From assembly GCA_035567895.1 (NCBI GenBank), contig DATMPC010000105.1, positions 52,789 through 116,788 on the forward strand: a stretch of DNA of 64,000 bases, written 5' to 3'. Origin of the DNA: Terriglobales bacterium (GTDB lineage: Bacteria > Acidobacteriota > Terriglobia > Terriglobales > Acidobacteriaceae). The notes beneath the pieces were generated by a model, which did not search any database, was not told the DNA's origin, and saw only the letters and a list, made by a program, of their open reading frames with translations. Made by a program: the position numbers and the translations under genes. Below, in pieces: positions 23,355-31,449 of the stretch; within the stretch, counting starts at the first letter, position 1; every line of letters begins with the position of its first letter.

Positions 23355-26300
23355 ATGCAAAGAGTTCGCTTCGTTAGCGGAAGCACTGTCCGGCGATTGG
23401 TGGCGCTTCTTAGTCTGGCGTTTTTGATCACAGCACCACTGTTCGCGCAGTCAGCGGCTCGTATTGAAGGTACTGTGCAGGATCCCAATGGCGCGGTGAT
23501 TGCAAACGCCAAGATTTCTGCCGTAAACATAAAGACTCAGGCCCACTTTGAGGCCGCCACAAGCGATCACGGGCAATTTGTTCTTCCGTCCGTGCCACCT
23601 GGGATTTATTCGCTCACGATCGAATCCCCGGGCTTTCAGAAGCAGATTGTTGAAAACGTGGAAGTGAACGTCGGAGCAGTCGTCCCTGCGCTTATCCATC
23701 TCAAGGTTGGGCAGGCTCTTGACACAATTACGGTCGAAGCCAACGCGCTTACAGTCCAAACCACTTCTTCTGAAATCTCGCGTCAGATCACGATTCGTGA
23801 CATCGACACCCTTCCGCAGCTCGGCAGAACTCCAATTACGCTTGCCGCCTTCCAACCCGGTGTTCAGCTCAATCCCGGCGATGTCACCTTTTCGCACGTG
23901 AACGGACAGAGGGGAGGGAGCAACAACTCCTCGCTCGATGGAATCGACGTGAACGATTCGCTGGTGCCGCGTCTTGGCCTCTCGCTCACCGCCAATAACA
24001 CCGACTCTGTGGGTGAGTTCCGGATCGTTACTGAAGGCGGCAAGGCAGAATACGGCCGCAGTGCCGGAGCGCAAGTCGACTTGGTAACGCGCAGTGGAAC
24101 CAACAACTATCACGGCGACGCTTTCGATTACCTGCGCAATACCGATCTGAACGCCAACGATTACTTCAGCAACCTGTCTGGTACACCTCGTCCAAAATTC
24201 ATCCAGAACATCTTCGGCGGATCGTTTGGTGGCCCCATCCAGCACGACAAGACTTTTATCTTCGGCAACTATCAGGGACGCCGAACCAAGCAAGAAATTG
24301 TCCGCAACCGCCAGGTTCTGAGCACACTGGCACGGCAGGGAATTTTCCAGTGGAGAGACTCGAGTGGTCTCCACAGCTTCAATATTGCCGCTAACGATCC
24401 GCGCAAGATCGGAGTGGATCCCGCAATGGCGAAGCTGTTTGCCCTTGTACCTGCTCCGAACAACCTGGATACCGGCGATGGACTCAACACCGTGGGATTC
24501 CGCTTCAACAATCCCAACGACAGTATCGAGGATCAGTTCACCATCAGGGGCGACCACAACATCACCAACAACATCAAGGCATTTCTGCGGTGGAGCTGGC
24601 AGCGGAATTCCGCGATCGACAGCCTCAACAATGCCGATGCAACTTATCCTGGACAACCGCAAGGTACGCAGGGCGGACATCGCTGGGGCTTCGCTACTGG
24701 TGCGGATTGGACGATCAGCAATACCTTGATCAACGAATTCCGGGCGGGACACCAGAGCGCTTCAGTGACATTCGCGCGGCCAGCGCGACTCAAGGGTCCC
24801 ACAGTTATTACCAATCTCTTTAACCCCGATCCCATCAACTCGGCCTACGCTCAAGGGCGAAACTCTCCCGTGAACGAGTTCACCGACAATATGACGAAGG
24901 TTCACGGCAATCACGCATTTCGTTGGGGCGGTAACATTCGCCGCACGCTGCAGACCGGCTTCAATGACAACGGTATCTATCAGAACGTGACTACGGCAGT
25001 GGCTAACGGCAATACACCGCCGGCATCTGCGGCACCTGCCGGACTCAGCAGCGCACAACTCTCGACCTTCCAGCAGCTCTATAACGATGCCCTGGGCCGC
25101 ATGGACGCAGTAGCGGAAACGTTTTATAGCCGCGACCTATCTTCGTTCCAAGCCCCGGGTACCACTCGCCAACGTGACTACCTGCTCACAGAGATGGGCT
25201 ATTACTTCCAGGATGATTGGAAGTTCTCGCCCAGACTGACCGTCAATGCTGGACTGCGCTGGGAATATTTCGGCATGCCGCATGAGAAGAACGGAATCCA
25301 GGCAACTGTCATCGGGGCGGATCAGGTTACACCCTTCAACACGAGCACGAATCTGACCGTTCAGCCCAGCGATGCTTTTTACAATAAAGACTGGAACAAT
25401 TTCGCTCCCCGTGTTGGGTTCGCATGGGACGTAAAAGGTGACGGAAAAACAGCCGTCCGAGGCAACTACGGTATTTTTTATGACCGTAACATCGGAGCCG
25501 TTGTCAACACTGTGGATGGCAGTACCCCAGGCTTTTCGCAGGGTGTGACGGTATTTCCCAACACCTCAACAACAGATGTGCGCGTCAACGATGGTGTCCC
25601 GCTGCCCCCGCAACCGGCAGCACCGGTCTTAACGCTACCGGTTACCAATCGCACCAGCAGCATCGCACTTTTCAATCCGAACCTGCGAAGTGGCTATGTC
25701 CACCACTTTGCGCTAAGTATTCAGCGGGAAGTGCTTCACAACACCGTTCTCGAGGTTGGCTACGTGGGTACACGCGGAGTCAAACTGTTTATGGATCGCG
25801 ATCTCAACCAGATGAAGGACGGCGGACAGTTTCTGTCGGACTTCAAGGAGATTCAGGCGTTCCAAGCAAACGGCACCGCACCCTCGGCCGGGAATCTGTT
25901 GGTGAAGATGTTCGGAACGCCGGCATCTGTGATCAGTTCGCTCGGCGCTTCCAACTTCACCTTGGGCAATATCGCTACGGCAGCCAATACCCTGGATCGT
26001 TCTTTCAACAGCAAGTACGCTGCCGCCGGTCTGCCACAAACCTTTATGCGCAACTACCCACAGTTCAACCAGGTAGTTTGGGGTTCGAACGATGGCAGGT
26101 CCTACTACGACGCATTGCAGGCCAGCCTGCGACGCACTACCGGACTGCTGAAGACTTCGGCGAACTACACCTACAGCAAGGCGATCGACAACATCTCGAT
26201 CGAAGGCAACGGATTTGGCGCGGCTAACAATCCCGTTGACAACTTCAATCTCGCGTTGAATCGTGCCCGCGGCGATTTCGACCACAGGCACAGCTTCAAC

Positions 26301-26882
26301 TCATCGGTCATCCTCACCCTCCCGTTCGGGAAAGGACAGCGTTTCGGAAGCAACATGCCGAAATGGCTCGACACGATCGCTGGCGGATGGGAAATTGGTA
26401 CTCTCTTCGTTCTACAGGATGGAGCGCCGTTTACGGTGTATTCGAATCGCACCACTGGTGGTTTGACCGCTGCCAGTACTACGAGTGGAACGTGGGCAAA
26501 CTTCGCAGGCACCGACAAGAACATCGGAACCCCGCATTACAATCCGGATGGCAGCATTACCTTCTTTACGCCGGATCAGGTGGCTTTGTTCAGCTTCCCG
26601 ACCGCTGGTTCGGTCGGCAATTCTGGCCGAAACGCCTTCCGTGGTCCGCGCTTCTTCAACGTCGATTCATCATTGGTGAAGCGCTTCAAGGTCACGGAGA
26701 GTCAGGCTGTGACGTTCCGGGCGGAAGCTTACAACATGCTGAACAATCCCAACTTCGGCATTACAACCGGCAACCTCAACCTGAACAACCCCACGACACT
26801 GGGAAAGATTCAGTCAACTCTCGGCGGAGCTCAAGGTACCTCGTCACGCGTTATGCAGCTTGCTCTGCGTTACGACTTCTGA
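23355..26882 (+). CDS. Oar-like TonB-dependent outer-membrane receptor 3
   Basis: 1175 residues. The signal peptide is about 1-35 (LVALLSLAFLITAPLFAQ). Regulatory-like domain about 38-120 (ARIEGTVQDPNGAVIANAKI). Plug-like segment about 145-250 with VNGQRGGSNNSSLDGIDVND and EYGRSAGAQVDLVTRSGTN. Barrel ends LALRYDF. The ATG has an AGGAGG site 5 bases upstream. It follows receptor 2 in the same direction with its own leader, and ends at a terminator sharing stem sequence with that of receptor 1. A long open frame on the opposite strand (23451-24752) is a shadow of codon bias. Confidence 0.93.
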   Translation: MQRVRFVSGSTVRRLVALLSLAFLITAPLFAQSAARIEGTVQDPNGAVIANAKISAVNIKTQAHFEAATSDHGQFVLPSVPPGIYSLTIESPGFQKQIVENVEVNVGAVVPALIHLKVGQALDTITVEANALTVQTTSSEISRQITIRDIDTLPQLGRTPITLAAFQPGVQLNPGDVTFSHVNGQRGGSNNSSLDGIDVNDSLVPRLGLSLTANNTDSVGEFRIVTEGGKAEYGRSAGAQVDLVTRSGTNNYHGDAFDYLRNTDLNANDYFSNLSGTPRPKFIQNIFGGSFGGPIQHDKTFIFGNYQGRRTKQEIVRNRQVLSTLARQGIFQWRDSSGLHSFNIAANDPRKIGVDPAMAKLFALVPAPNNLDTGDGLNTVGFRFNNPNDSIEDQFTIRGDHNITNNIKAFLRWSWQRNSAIDSLNNADATYPGQPQGTQGGHRWGFATGADWTISNTLINEFRAGHQSASVTFARPARLKGPTVITNLFNPDPINSAYAQGRNSPVNEFTDNMTKVHGNHAFRWGGNIRRTLQTGFNDNGIYQNVTTAVANGNTPPASAAPAGLSSAQLSTFQQLYNDALGRMDAVAETFYSRDLSSFQAPGTTRQRDYLLTEMGYYFQDDWKFSPRLTVNAGLRWEYFGMPHEKNGIQATVIGADQVTPFNTSTNLTVQPSDAFYNKDWNNFAPRVGFAWDVKGDGKTAVRGNYGIFYDRNIGAVVNTVDGSTPGFSQGVTVFPNTSTTDVRVNDGVPLPPQPAAPVLTLPVTNRTSSIALFNPNLRSGYVHHFALSIQREVLHNTVLEVGYVGTRGVKLFMDRDLNQMKDGGQFLSDFKEIQAFQANGTAPSAGNLLVKMFGTPASVISSLGASNFTLGNIATAANTLDRSFNSKYAAAGLPQTFMRNYPQFNQVVWGSNDGRSYYDALQASLRRTTGLLKTSANYTYSKAIDNISIEGNGFGAANNPVDNFNLALNRARGDFDHRHSFNSSVILTLPFGKGQRFGSNMPKWLDTIAGGWEIGTLFVLQDGAPFTVYSNRTTGGLTAASTTSGTWANFAGTDKNIGTPHYNPDGSITFFTPDQVALFSFPTAGSVGNSGRNAFRGPRFFNVDSSLVKRFKVTESQAVTFRAEAYNMLNNPNFGITTGNLNLNNPTTLGKIQSTLGGAQGTSSRVMQLALRYDF

Positions 26883-26911
26883 GACCTGGGGTTCATAACA
26901 GGATTCTCGAT

Positions 26912-26941
26912 AGGCCAGCCGCAAGGCTGGCCTTATTTTTT
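26912..26941 (+). terminator. Intrinsic terminator of receptor 3
   Basis: Stem AGGCCAGCC, loop GCAA, GGCTGGCCT, then a T-rich tail. It shares the stem core with the terminator at 17784-17815. The convergent PuuD-like gene ends just downstream at 26953. Confidence 0.9.
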
Positions 26942-26952
26942 TGTCTGCGAGT

Positions 26953-27678
26953 CTAAACGCCGAAGAGAGGGAAGTGGCTGGCCGCGGCCATGAAGAAGAT
27001 GATCACTAACGTTAGGTCGAAGCTGAACCGCGAAGTGAGAGCGGCTTGCCGGGCGAGCGTGGCAGCTTCGGGCGGCATCGGCGATCCGTTCTTGCCGGCG
27101 GCCTCCATCCAGCGCAGGATCTTCTTGTTGGCGCGCCACACAATTCCCCAGACATTGAGCAGAAGGAAGAATCCCATTCCGCCGCCAATTCCGATGGCGA
27201 GGGAACGATTGCTCTCCCAGCCGTGCGAGTTGATGCGAAGGAAGAGCCAGCTTGCGGCTATCATCACTACTGCCGATCCGATGAAGAGCAGGGCAGCATT
27301 TCCGACACGCAGCAACGCGTAAAAGATGATCCAGACAACGATCCAGATCAGGATCCAACTGCCGAAGAATGCCCCGGCATTTCCGTGCCCGTTCTTGGCT
27401 TCGGCTCCTGCGATCTGGCCGAAATAGGCGAAGCCGCTTAGGACGGCCACAAGAGAAGCCCAGCGGAACCAATTCAGCGTCGGCCACATCAGCGGGGGCA
27501 GCACGCGCGTGCGCGTCGCAGGATCGAGTCCGGCAGAAAACTGAGTGCTGACGAGGTTGAAGAAATAAAGGAAGCCGATCCAGATAATAGAGCTCACGAT
27601 GTGAAGCCAGCGCCAGAACAGCTCGACGTTGACGGTCATGCCCTGCGGCCAGTGAACGAGAGGTGCGGCGGGGGCCAT
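26953..27678 (-). CDS. PuuD-like urate oxidase N-terminal membrane domain protein
   Basis: 241 residues with about 6-7 membrane segments. It matches the Urate_ox_N membrane domain seen in PuuD urate hydroxylase: WRWLHIVSSIIWIGFLYFFN near the start, PPLMWPTLNWFRWAS in the middle, and a conserved His/Trp/Arg pattern in the first helices. PuuD proteins often also carry a C-terminal cytochrome c; here there is no CxxCH, so the protein is the membrane part only. The ATG at 27678 is used; M14 is an alternative. A 44-residue membrane protein gene lies 9 bp upstream. Whether it acts on urate is not proven by sequence. Confidence 0.75.
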   Translation of the reverse strand: MAPAAPLVHWPQGMTVNVELFWRWLHIVSSIIWIGFLYFFNLVSTQFSAGLDPATRTRVLPPLMWPTLNWFRWASLVAVLSGFAYFGQIAGAEAKNGHGNAGAFFGSWILIWIVVWIIFYALLRVGNAALLFIGSAVVMIAASWLFLRINSHGWESNRSLAIGIGGGMGFFLLLNVWGIVWRANKKILRWMEAAGKNGSPMPPEAATLARQAALTSRFSFDLTLVIIFFMAAASHFPLFGV

Positions 27679-27687
27679 TCGCGTGGT

Positions 27688-27822
27688 CTACCGCCAAACC
27701 AGGAAAGCGATGCCTGCTATCAGTACCGCAAGCGTAGCGGAGACGGCGGTGCAAAGCAGCAGCGTAATGCCAAACTCAAATGGATTTCCCGGAGTCTGGT
27801 TGTGCGGTTGGTAATCGCTCAT
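27688..27822 (-). CDS. Small single-span membrane protein
   Basis: 44 residues from the ATG at 27822: a polar N-terminus rich in Asn/Gln/Pro (MSDYQPHNQTPGNPFEF) and one hydrophobic segment (about 17-43: GITLLLCTAVSATLAVLIAG then IAFLVWR). The stop is 9 bp before the start of the PuuD-like gene on the same strand, so it may be a small partner of that membrane protein. No homolog family is known to me. The codon choice and the clean transmembrane span make it a likely real gene despite its size. Confidence 0.65.
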   Translation of the reverse strand: MSDYQPHNQTPGNPFEFGITLLLCTAVSATLAVLIAGIAFLVWR

Positions 27823-27895
27823 GCGGACTAATGTATGACCTGCACGCCTGAGTATGCAACTCGGGCGAGATGGCTTACACTTTCGGTTTCAAAAT

Positions 27896-28831
27896 ATGCG
27901 GCCAACACTCCTGCTTGGGTTTCTGTTAGCTCTTCCGATTGCCGCGCAGCAACTGCCGCAAGCTGGCTCGGCAAAATCCGCGCCTACCGTGCAGGAGAAG
28001 CTTGGATATCCGGCAACCGCGCGGCTGCTCATTATTCATGCCGACGATTTTGGGATGTCGCATTCCGTGAATCGTGCAATCTCGCAGGCGTTAGAGAACG
28101 GTTGGGTGACGTCGGCTAGCATTCTCGTGCCATGTCCCTGGCTTCCGGAAGTCGCGCGGTGGGCGCAGTCGCACCAGCAAGCCGATTTGGGAATTCATCA
28201 GGCGCTCAACAGCGAGTGGCGGGATTTTCGGTGGGGGCCGGTAAGTTCGAAGGACAAAGTTCCGAGTCTGCTCGATGAGCAAGGATATCTTCCACTCCTC
28301 GAAAGTCAGGTTGTACCGCGAGCCAAGCCTGCTGAAGTAGAAACCGAGCTGCACGCGCAAATCGACCGAGCGCGCGGCATGGGCATTCCTCTAACCCACC
28401 TCGACACGCACATGGGTGCGCTTCTGGGATCGCCTGGGCTGATCCAGGTCTACCGCAAGGTCGCGCAAGACTATCACCTGCCGATTCCGCTGAAGCGAGC
28501 TAAGAACAGCGACCAGCTCACGTTGGCGCCATCGGAAGGGCTGGTTGATGAAGTTCTGCAGATCACTCCCGGCGTGCCGCCCGAGCAGTGGTGGAAGACC
28601 TACGAGAACATGCTCCAACCGCTCGGGCCGGGTGTGTATGAATTAATCGTTCACCTTGCGTATGACGATGATGAAATGCGCGGCGCGACTTGGAATCATC
28701 CTGACTGGGGCGCGGCATGGCGTCAGCATGACTTTGACATGGTGAAGAGTTCGGAGTTCCGGCAGTTTTTGAAGGACCAAGGATTCGTGCTCGTCGGCTG
28801 GAAGGATTTGGCACGTGCTTGGGCAAAGTAA
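27896..28831 (+). CDS. ChbG/YdjC-family carbohydrate deacetylase
   Basis: 311 residues from the ATG at 27896 (MRPTLLLGFLLALPIAA), giving a signal peptide of about 20 residues. The ChbG/YdjC-family metal-site motifs are visible: IIHADDFGMSH (about 46-56) and THLDTHMG (about 165-172), with a DLGIHQAL segment between. Members remove acetyl groups from oligosaccharides (such as chitobiose). The signal peptide suggests a periplasmic location. An upstream in-frame extension to 27854 has no signal and is not used. It is divergent from the membrane genes at 26953-27822, with only 73 bp between starts. Confidence 0.88.
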   Translation: MRPTLLLGFLLALPIAAQQLPQAGSAKSAPTVQEKLGYPATARLLIIHADDFGMSHSVNRAISQALENGWVTSASILVPCPWLPEVARWAQSHQQADLGIHQALNSEWRDFRWGPVSSKDKVPSLLDEQGYLPLLESQVVPRAKPAEVETELHAQIDRARGMGIPLTHLDTHMGALLGSPGLIQVYRKVAQDYHLPIPLKRAKNSDQLTLAPSEGLVDEVLQITPGVPPEQWWKTYENMLQPLGPGVYELIVHLAYDDDEMRGATWNHPDWGAAWRQHDFDMVKSSEFRQFLKDQGFVLVGWKDLARAWAK

Positions 28832-28875
28832 GTTTGTATTTCCCGCAGCACGAAAAGAAACGGAAACCATGAATA

Positions 28876-29020
28876 CCGTCGTCCCTCGCGCGGTTGTTTC
28901 GCGCGGGGGATCTGCTTCTCTCTTGGTCCATTCAACAAGAACGGGACAGCAGATCCCCCGCTCCGCAGCTAAGTTTCTCGCCCTGGAAGCTACATCGCTG
29001 CGGAGCGAGGGATGACAGTT
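28876..29020. repeat. Inverted repeat element between ChbG and M28 genes
   Basis: GCGGGGGATCTGCT (28903-28916) and AGCAGATCCCCCGC (28948-28961) form a 14-bp perfect inverted repeat. Outside it, the CCCTCGCGCGG side (28883-28893) and GCGGAGCGAGGGATGACAG (about 28998-29016) partly pair. The element has no coding capacity and no clear T tract. Confidence 0.5.
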
Positions 29021-29075
29021 CTAAATGAGAACTGCAGTGTGAGTCGTACGAAGAGCCATCACTTAGGAGGAAGCA

Positions 29076-31376
29076 TTGTCATCATTCAGATCGTTGCTTG
29101 CCTGGATTCTCATCCTTACTTTTGTTCCATTCAGTTCAGCACAGCAGACGCCTTCCGCAAATAATTCACCGAAAACTTTGATCGGATACACAACCGACTC
29201 CTCGCGCGCAGAGCGGGAGTGGGAGCAGAAGTTCCGCGAGATTCCCGCGCCCGATCAGCTGCGCGAGAACATGCGTCGGCTGAGTGCATTCCCGCATCAC
29301 GTCGGCTCGGCGTACGACAAGGACAATGCTGAGTGGATGCTAGCGAAGTTCAAATCATGGGGCTTCGATGCCCAGATTGAGAGTTTCGACGTTCTCTTTC
29401 CCACTCCGAAAGAGCGGGTGGTTGAACTGATCGCGCCGACAAAGTATCGCGCCAAACTGGAGGAGCCCCCGGTTGCGGGCGATCCAACGTCGAGCCAGAC
29501 ACAACAGCAACTGCCAACGTACAACGCTTACTCGGCTGACGGCGATGTGACCGGTCCTCTGGTCTACGTGAACTATGGAATGCGCGACGACTATGACCAG
29601 CTCGATCGCATGGGCATTTCGGTAAAAGGCGCGATTGTGATCGCGCGTTACGGCGGCGGATGGCGGGGTATCAAGCCGAAGGTTGCGTATGAGCATGGCG
29701 CAAAGGGCTGCATCATCTACTCCGATCCCGCTGACGATGGCTATGCTCCGGGCGATGTTTATCCCAAGGGCGCATACCGTCCGAAAGAAGGCGTGCAGCG
29801 CGGAAGCGTGGAAGACACGGATTATCCCGGCGATCCGCTCACTCCCGGTGTTGGCGCTACCAAAGACGCGAAGCGACTGGCGATCAGTGAGAGCAAGGTC
29901 ATTCAGAAAATTCCCGTGCTGCCCATCTCGTACGAAGACGCGCAGCCGCTGCTGGCTGCGATGGGCGGCGAAGTGGTGCCGGAGAAGTGGGCGGGCGGAC
30001 TGCCGATTACCTATCACATGGGGCCCGGACCGGCGCAAGTGCACCTCGTCGTGAAGTCGAATTGGGACATCAAGCCTCTTTACGACGTTATAGCGCGAGT
30101 CCCTGGATCGACTTATCCGGATGAATGGGTGATCCGCGGCAATCATCACGATGCCTGGGTGAACGGCGCGGATGATCCCATTTCGGGAGCGTCGGCCGTC
30201 CTTGAGGAAGGGCGTGCGCTGGGAGAACTTCTCAAGCAGGGCTGGAAGCCCAAACGCACCATCATTTACTGCCTGTGGGACGGGGAAGAGCCCGGTTTGC
30301 TCGGGTCCACCGAGTGGGTCGAGACTCACTTACCGGAGCTGCGCCAACACGCAGTAATGTATGTGAACTCTGACAGCAATGGTCGTGGCTTCTGGCGCGC
30401 ATCGGGCGATCATCGTCTCGAACGCTTCATCAACGACGTTGGACGCGACATTCAAGATCCGGAAAAGCCGCAGCTTACGGTTTGGCAGCGCGCGCGGTTA
30501 CAACGCATCGCACGTGCGAGCGGAGCCGAGGACCGTGGTGATTTGCGCCGAGCGCCACAGCTCCGAATCGGGGCGTTAGGCGACGGCTCCGATTACGCTC
30601 CGTTTCTCGATCACGCAGGCGTGGCTGCGTTGAACCTTGGATTCGGTGGCGAAGGAGGAGGCGGGGTCTATCACTCGATCTACGACGACTTCTATTGGTA
30701 CACGCATTTTGCCGACACCAAGTTTGTCTACGGTCGTGCGCTTGCCCAGCTCGCCGGCACGGCCGTCATGCGAATGGCCGATGCGGAGATGCTTCCGCTG
30801 AGCTTCGGCGATTCCGCAGACACAATTGCCCGCTATGTGAAAGAACTTGAAACCCTGCTCAAGACCGAACAGGACAAGCAGAAGGAAGTCAATCAGCAAC
30901 TGGATGAGGGCGTGTACGAGGCGACCTCTGATCCTGAGCATCCAACTGTTGCTCCAAAACGGGAAGAGTTGCCGCCGTTCATCAATTTCGCTCCACTGGA
31001 AAACGGTAGCGCAGCAATGAAGCGCAGCGCCGACCATTTTGAGAAAGCACTGGCAAAGGCGCAGGAGCATGGCGGGTCGGCTTACTCGAGCAATGCGCTT
31101 CAGAAGCTCAATCATAAGCTCATTGAAGCACAGCGCGCGTTTCTCGATGAGAACGGTCTACCAGAGCGGCCGTGGTTCAAGAACCAGATCTACGCCCCTG
31201 GCGCCTACACGGGGTATGGAGTGAAGACCATTCCTGCCGTTCGCGAAGCTATCGAACAGAAGAAGTGGTCGCAGGCGGAGCAGGGGACGCAGACGGTCGG
31301 CAGGGTGCTGCAGGCCGAGGCAGACTTGATCGAAGACGCTGCCAAACAGTTGGAGGCTTTGGATCAGGCAAAGTAG
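29076..31376 (+). CDS. M28-family metallopeptidase, PSMA/GCPII-like
   Basis: 766 residues from a TTG at 29076, chosen for the AGGAGG site (29065-29070). Signal peptide 1-22. Order of domains: N-terminal part of the peptidase, inserted PA domain (about 150-300, GAKGCIIYSDPADDGYAPGD), catalytic M28 core (about 335-600), and a TfR-like helical dimerisation domain (about 620-766). Likely zinc ligands and base by alignment with glutamate carboxypeptidase II: His357 (GNHHDAW), Asp367 (ADDPISG), Glu404 base and Glu405 (WDGEEPG), Asp433 (NSDSNG), His533 (VYHSIYD). A periplasmic exopeptidase on peptides or acylated amino acids is expected. It ends at an inverted repeat shared with the convergent GH2 gene. 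Confidence 0.93.
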   Translation: MSSFRSLLAWILILTFVPFSSAQQTPSANNSPKTLIGYTTDSSRAEREWEQKFREIPAPDQLRENMRRLSAFPHHVGSAYDKDNAEWMLAKFKSWGFDAQIESFDVLFPTPKERVVELIAPTKYRAKLEEPPVAGDPTSSQTQQQLPTYNAYSADGDVTGPLVYVNYGMRDDYDQLDRMGISVKGAIVIARYGGGWRGIKPKVAYEHGAKGCIIYSDPADDGYAPGDVYPKGAYRPKEGVQRGSVEDTDYPGDPLTPGVGATKDAKRLAISESKVIQKIPVLPISYEDAQPLLAAMGGEVVPEKWAGGLPITYHMGPGPAQVHLVVKSNWDIKPLYDVIARVPGSTYPDEWVIRGNHHDAWVNGADDPISGASAVLEEGRALGELLKQGWKPKRTIIYCLWDGEEPGLLGSTEWVETHLPELRQHAVMYVNSDSNGRGFWRASGDHRLERFINDVGRDIQDPEKPQLTVWQRARLQRIARASGAEDRGDLRRAPQLRIGALGDGSDYAPFLDHAGVAALNLGFGGEGGGGVYHSIYDDFYWYTHFADTKFVYGRALAQLAGTAVMRMADAEMLPLSFGDSADTIARYVKELETLLKTEQDKQKEVNQQLDEGVYEATSDPEHPTVAPKREELPPFINFAPLENGSAAMKRSADHFEKALAKAQEHGGSAYSSNALQKLNHKLIEAQRAFLDENGLPERPWFKNQIYAPGAYTGYGVKTIPAVREAIEQKKWSQAEQGTQTVGRVLQAEADLIEDAAKQLEALDQAK

Positions 31377-31394
31377 CTCCCTCGTTGCTAACGA

Positions 31395-31434
31395 CTGTCA
31401 TCCTGAGGCCAATATCGGGGCCTCAGGATGACAG
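31395..31434. terminator. Bidirectional hairpin between convergent genes
   Basis: CTGTCATCCTGAGGCC (31395-31410) and GGCCTCAGGATGACAG (31419-31434) form a perfect 16-bp stem with an 8-base loop. It lies between the M28 stop (31376) and the GH2 stop (31450). No T tract follows, so termination is plausible but not certain. The TGTCATCCTGAGG core recurs at 63463-63754. Confidence 0.6.
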
Positions 31435-31449
31435 ACGTGAGAGGTATCA

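Noticed and set aside
23451..24752. Long (433-codon) antisense frame in receptor 3
   Set aside because: Entirely inside a recognisable receptor gene; explained by GC codon bias.
26953..27678. Complete PuuD with cytochrome c domain
   Set aside because: No CxxCH motif in the protein and no adjacent cytochrome gene.
29355..30329. 324-codon antisense frame in the M28 peptidase gene
   Set aside because: The sense strand carries all metal ligands; the antisense protein has no features.
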